Both the position numbers and the translations under genes were made by a program. The notes under the pieces were generated by a model. The model had not been told where the DNA came from. It searched no databases and saw nothing but the letters and a program-made list of their open reading frames with translations. Positions 4,922 through 5,864 of a stretch of DNA of 5,864 nucleotides are shown piece by piece. Location of the stretch: positions 1 to 5,864 of the forward strand of contig JAITVW010000173.1 in NCBI GenBank assembly GCA_031285605.1, written 5' to 3'. The number at the start of each line of letters is the position of its first letter. Position 1 is the stretch's first letter. The DNA comes from Fusobacteriales bacterium (GTDB taxonomy: Bacteria > Fusobacteriota > Fusobacteriia > Fusobacteriales > Leptotrichiaceae).

Positions 4922-5864
4922 TATTGTAGTTTTATAGATTCCCATATTTTTTGTTGTTTTTCCAGAGCTTCGTTAGAAAGAGCTTTTGGAAGTTTTGAAT
5001 TATTAATAACATCCTCAAATGTAACATAAGGTTTTATGGAAGAACTTTCTTCAACACCTTTTATTACAGAGGGAGCTCTGAAAATCTCATAAACTTTTTT
5101 GAAATTTTCAGGTCTGTATAGATATTCTAAAAACTTATATGCATTTTCTTTATTTGGAGAATTAGCAAGGACAGCCATACTGTCAATATACATCATTGCA
5201 CCTTTGGGTATAAAATAATCTGTAGTTTTGGCATCTTCTTCAGACAGCTCCTCAAAATAATTTTCTGCATATCCGTGAGAAACGTAAAATTCTCCGCTGG
5301 CAAAGTTTTTACCAAAAGTAGTAGAATCAAACTTAGCTAAATTCTTTTTCCATTCAAGAAGCTTATTTTTTGCAGCTTCCAGTTCCTGATCATTTGAAGT
5401 TTCGGCAGAATAACCCAGATACTGCAGAGTGGCACCAAGTGTTTCCCTCATATCATCCAGCATAGTCATTCTTCCTTTGTACTGTGACATAGCAAAGATA
5501 TCAAATGATTTTGGATAGTCTTTTATGTACTTTGTATTTACTGCGATTCCCGTAGCTGAAAATGTATATGGAAGCGAGTGTTGAAACTGAGGATCGTATG
5601 ATTCTGAAAATTTAGCAATTTCATCCATTTTCAAATTTGAATAAACATCTTTCAGTTTTTCTTTATCAAGTTTCATGAGCATACCTTCTTCTCTCATAAC
5701 AGATAAAATATCTGTGGAAGGGGAAACAATATCATATCCTCTTGCACCGGATTTAAGCTTAGCATACATTTGCTCGTTTGTATCATAATAATCCAGCTGA
5801 ACTTTTATTCCTGTTTCCTGTTCAAAACCATCAAGAACTTCTTTTGGAATAAAATATGTCCAAG
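4921..5864 (-). CDS. potD: PotD-like spermidine/putrescine ABC-transporter binding protein (5' truncated)
   Basis: The frame is open from the window edge (first full codon TGG at 5862-5860) to the TAA at 4923-4921, about 313 codons. The ATG at 5769 is internal, because homology runs upstream of it. The protein binds polyamines outside the cytoplasmic membrane and delivers them to an ABC importer. Counting the TGG as residue 1, the PotD signatures are WTYFIPKEVLDGFEQETGIKV (1-21), NEQMYAKL (29-36), GYDIVSPST (42-50) and LPYTFSATGIAVN (97-109). LDDMRETLGATLQYLGYS (135-152) and YIDSMAVLANSPNKENAYKF (225-244) follow. The acidic polyamine ligands of E. coli PotD (Asp168, Glu171, Asp257) appear retained as Asp137, Glu140 and Asp227, whereas two Trp of its aromatic box look replaced by Tyr. 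Only the signal peptide and a few mature residues seem missing. Any potABC-like genes would lie to the right, outside the window. It converges on tetR. Confidence 0.93.
   Translation of the reverse strand, partial: WTYFIPKEVLDGFEQETGIKVQLDYYDTNEQMYAKLKSGARGYDIVSPSTDILSVMREEGMLMKLDKEKLKDVYSNLKMDEIAKFSESYDPQFQHSLPYTFSATGIAVNTKYIKDYPKSFDIFAMSQYKGRMTMLDDMRETLGATLQYLGYSAETSNDQELEAAKNKLLEWKKNLAKFDSTTFGKNFASGEFYVSHGYAENYFEELSEEDAKTTDYFIPKGAMMYIDSMAVLANSPNKENAYKFLEYLYRPENFKKVYEIFRAPSVIKGVEESSSIKPYVTFEDVINNSKLPKALSNEALEKQQKIWESIKLQ

Noticed and set aside
5767..5769. ATG at 5769 as the start of the PotD-like gene
   Set aside because: The frame stays open to the window edge and the upstream residues (WTYFIPKEVL and following) are clear PotD sequence, so this Met is internal.

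Overview
The window is an ordinary, gene-dense stretch of a low-GC bacterial chromosome. Overall GC is about one third, arginine codons are mostly AGA, and Shine-Dalgarno sites are of the AAAGGAG type. The mix of an AsnRS close to the E. coli protein, a ComEB-type dCMP deaminase, a YjaB-like acetyltransferase and a PotD-like polyamine-binding protein fits Fusobacteriota (the Leptotrichia/Sebaldella side) better than a typical Bacillus or Clostridium. That placement is inference and no sequence search was run. I see no rRNA, tRNA, CRISPR array, transposase or phage gene.

Left part (1-1670). The window opens in the last codons of an unidentified + strand gene. A strong ribosome site follows, then a complete UPF0309-type SIS-domain phosphosugar-binding protein (98-829), probably in the same operon. 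After about 50 bases an extended -10 promoter (882-890) starts a small unit. It holds a 67-residue DUF896 (UPF0291/YnzC-like) protein and a 136-residue protein with about four membrane segments, and it ends in an intrinsic terminator (1632-1670).

Middle part (1671-4921). A promoter at about 1737-1766 precedes asnS (asparaginyl-tRNA synthetase). Three genes follow on the same strand with short gaps and no visible terminator between them: comEB (dCMP deaminase; the start is best placed at the ATG at 3254), a GNAT acetyltransferase, and a TetR-family regulator whose ATG overlaps the acetyltransferase stop (ATGA). The unit ends in a long hairpin (4862-4921) that can terminate transcription in both directions. 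The tetR gene is far more AT-rich than its neighbours (about 22% GC by hand count, 17% over 4381-4680).

Right part (4921-5864). A convergent, - strand gene encodes a PotD-like spermidine/putrescine ABC-transporter binding protein. Its 5' end, about 30 residues with the signal peptide, lies outside the window. By family habit, transporter ATPase and permease genes may lie further right.

Functionally the genes serve translation (asnS), pyrimidine deoxynucleotide supply (comEB), sugar-phosphate metabolism (SIS protein) and polyamine uptake (potD-like), plus a small acetyltransferase/regulator pair. I do not find convincing evidence of a new biological system. The points most worth a second look are the acetyltransferase-tetR pair, the changed aromatic residues in the PotD-like pocket, and the weak initiation site of the DUF896 gene.
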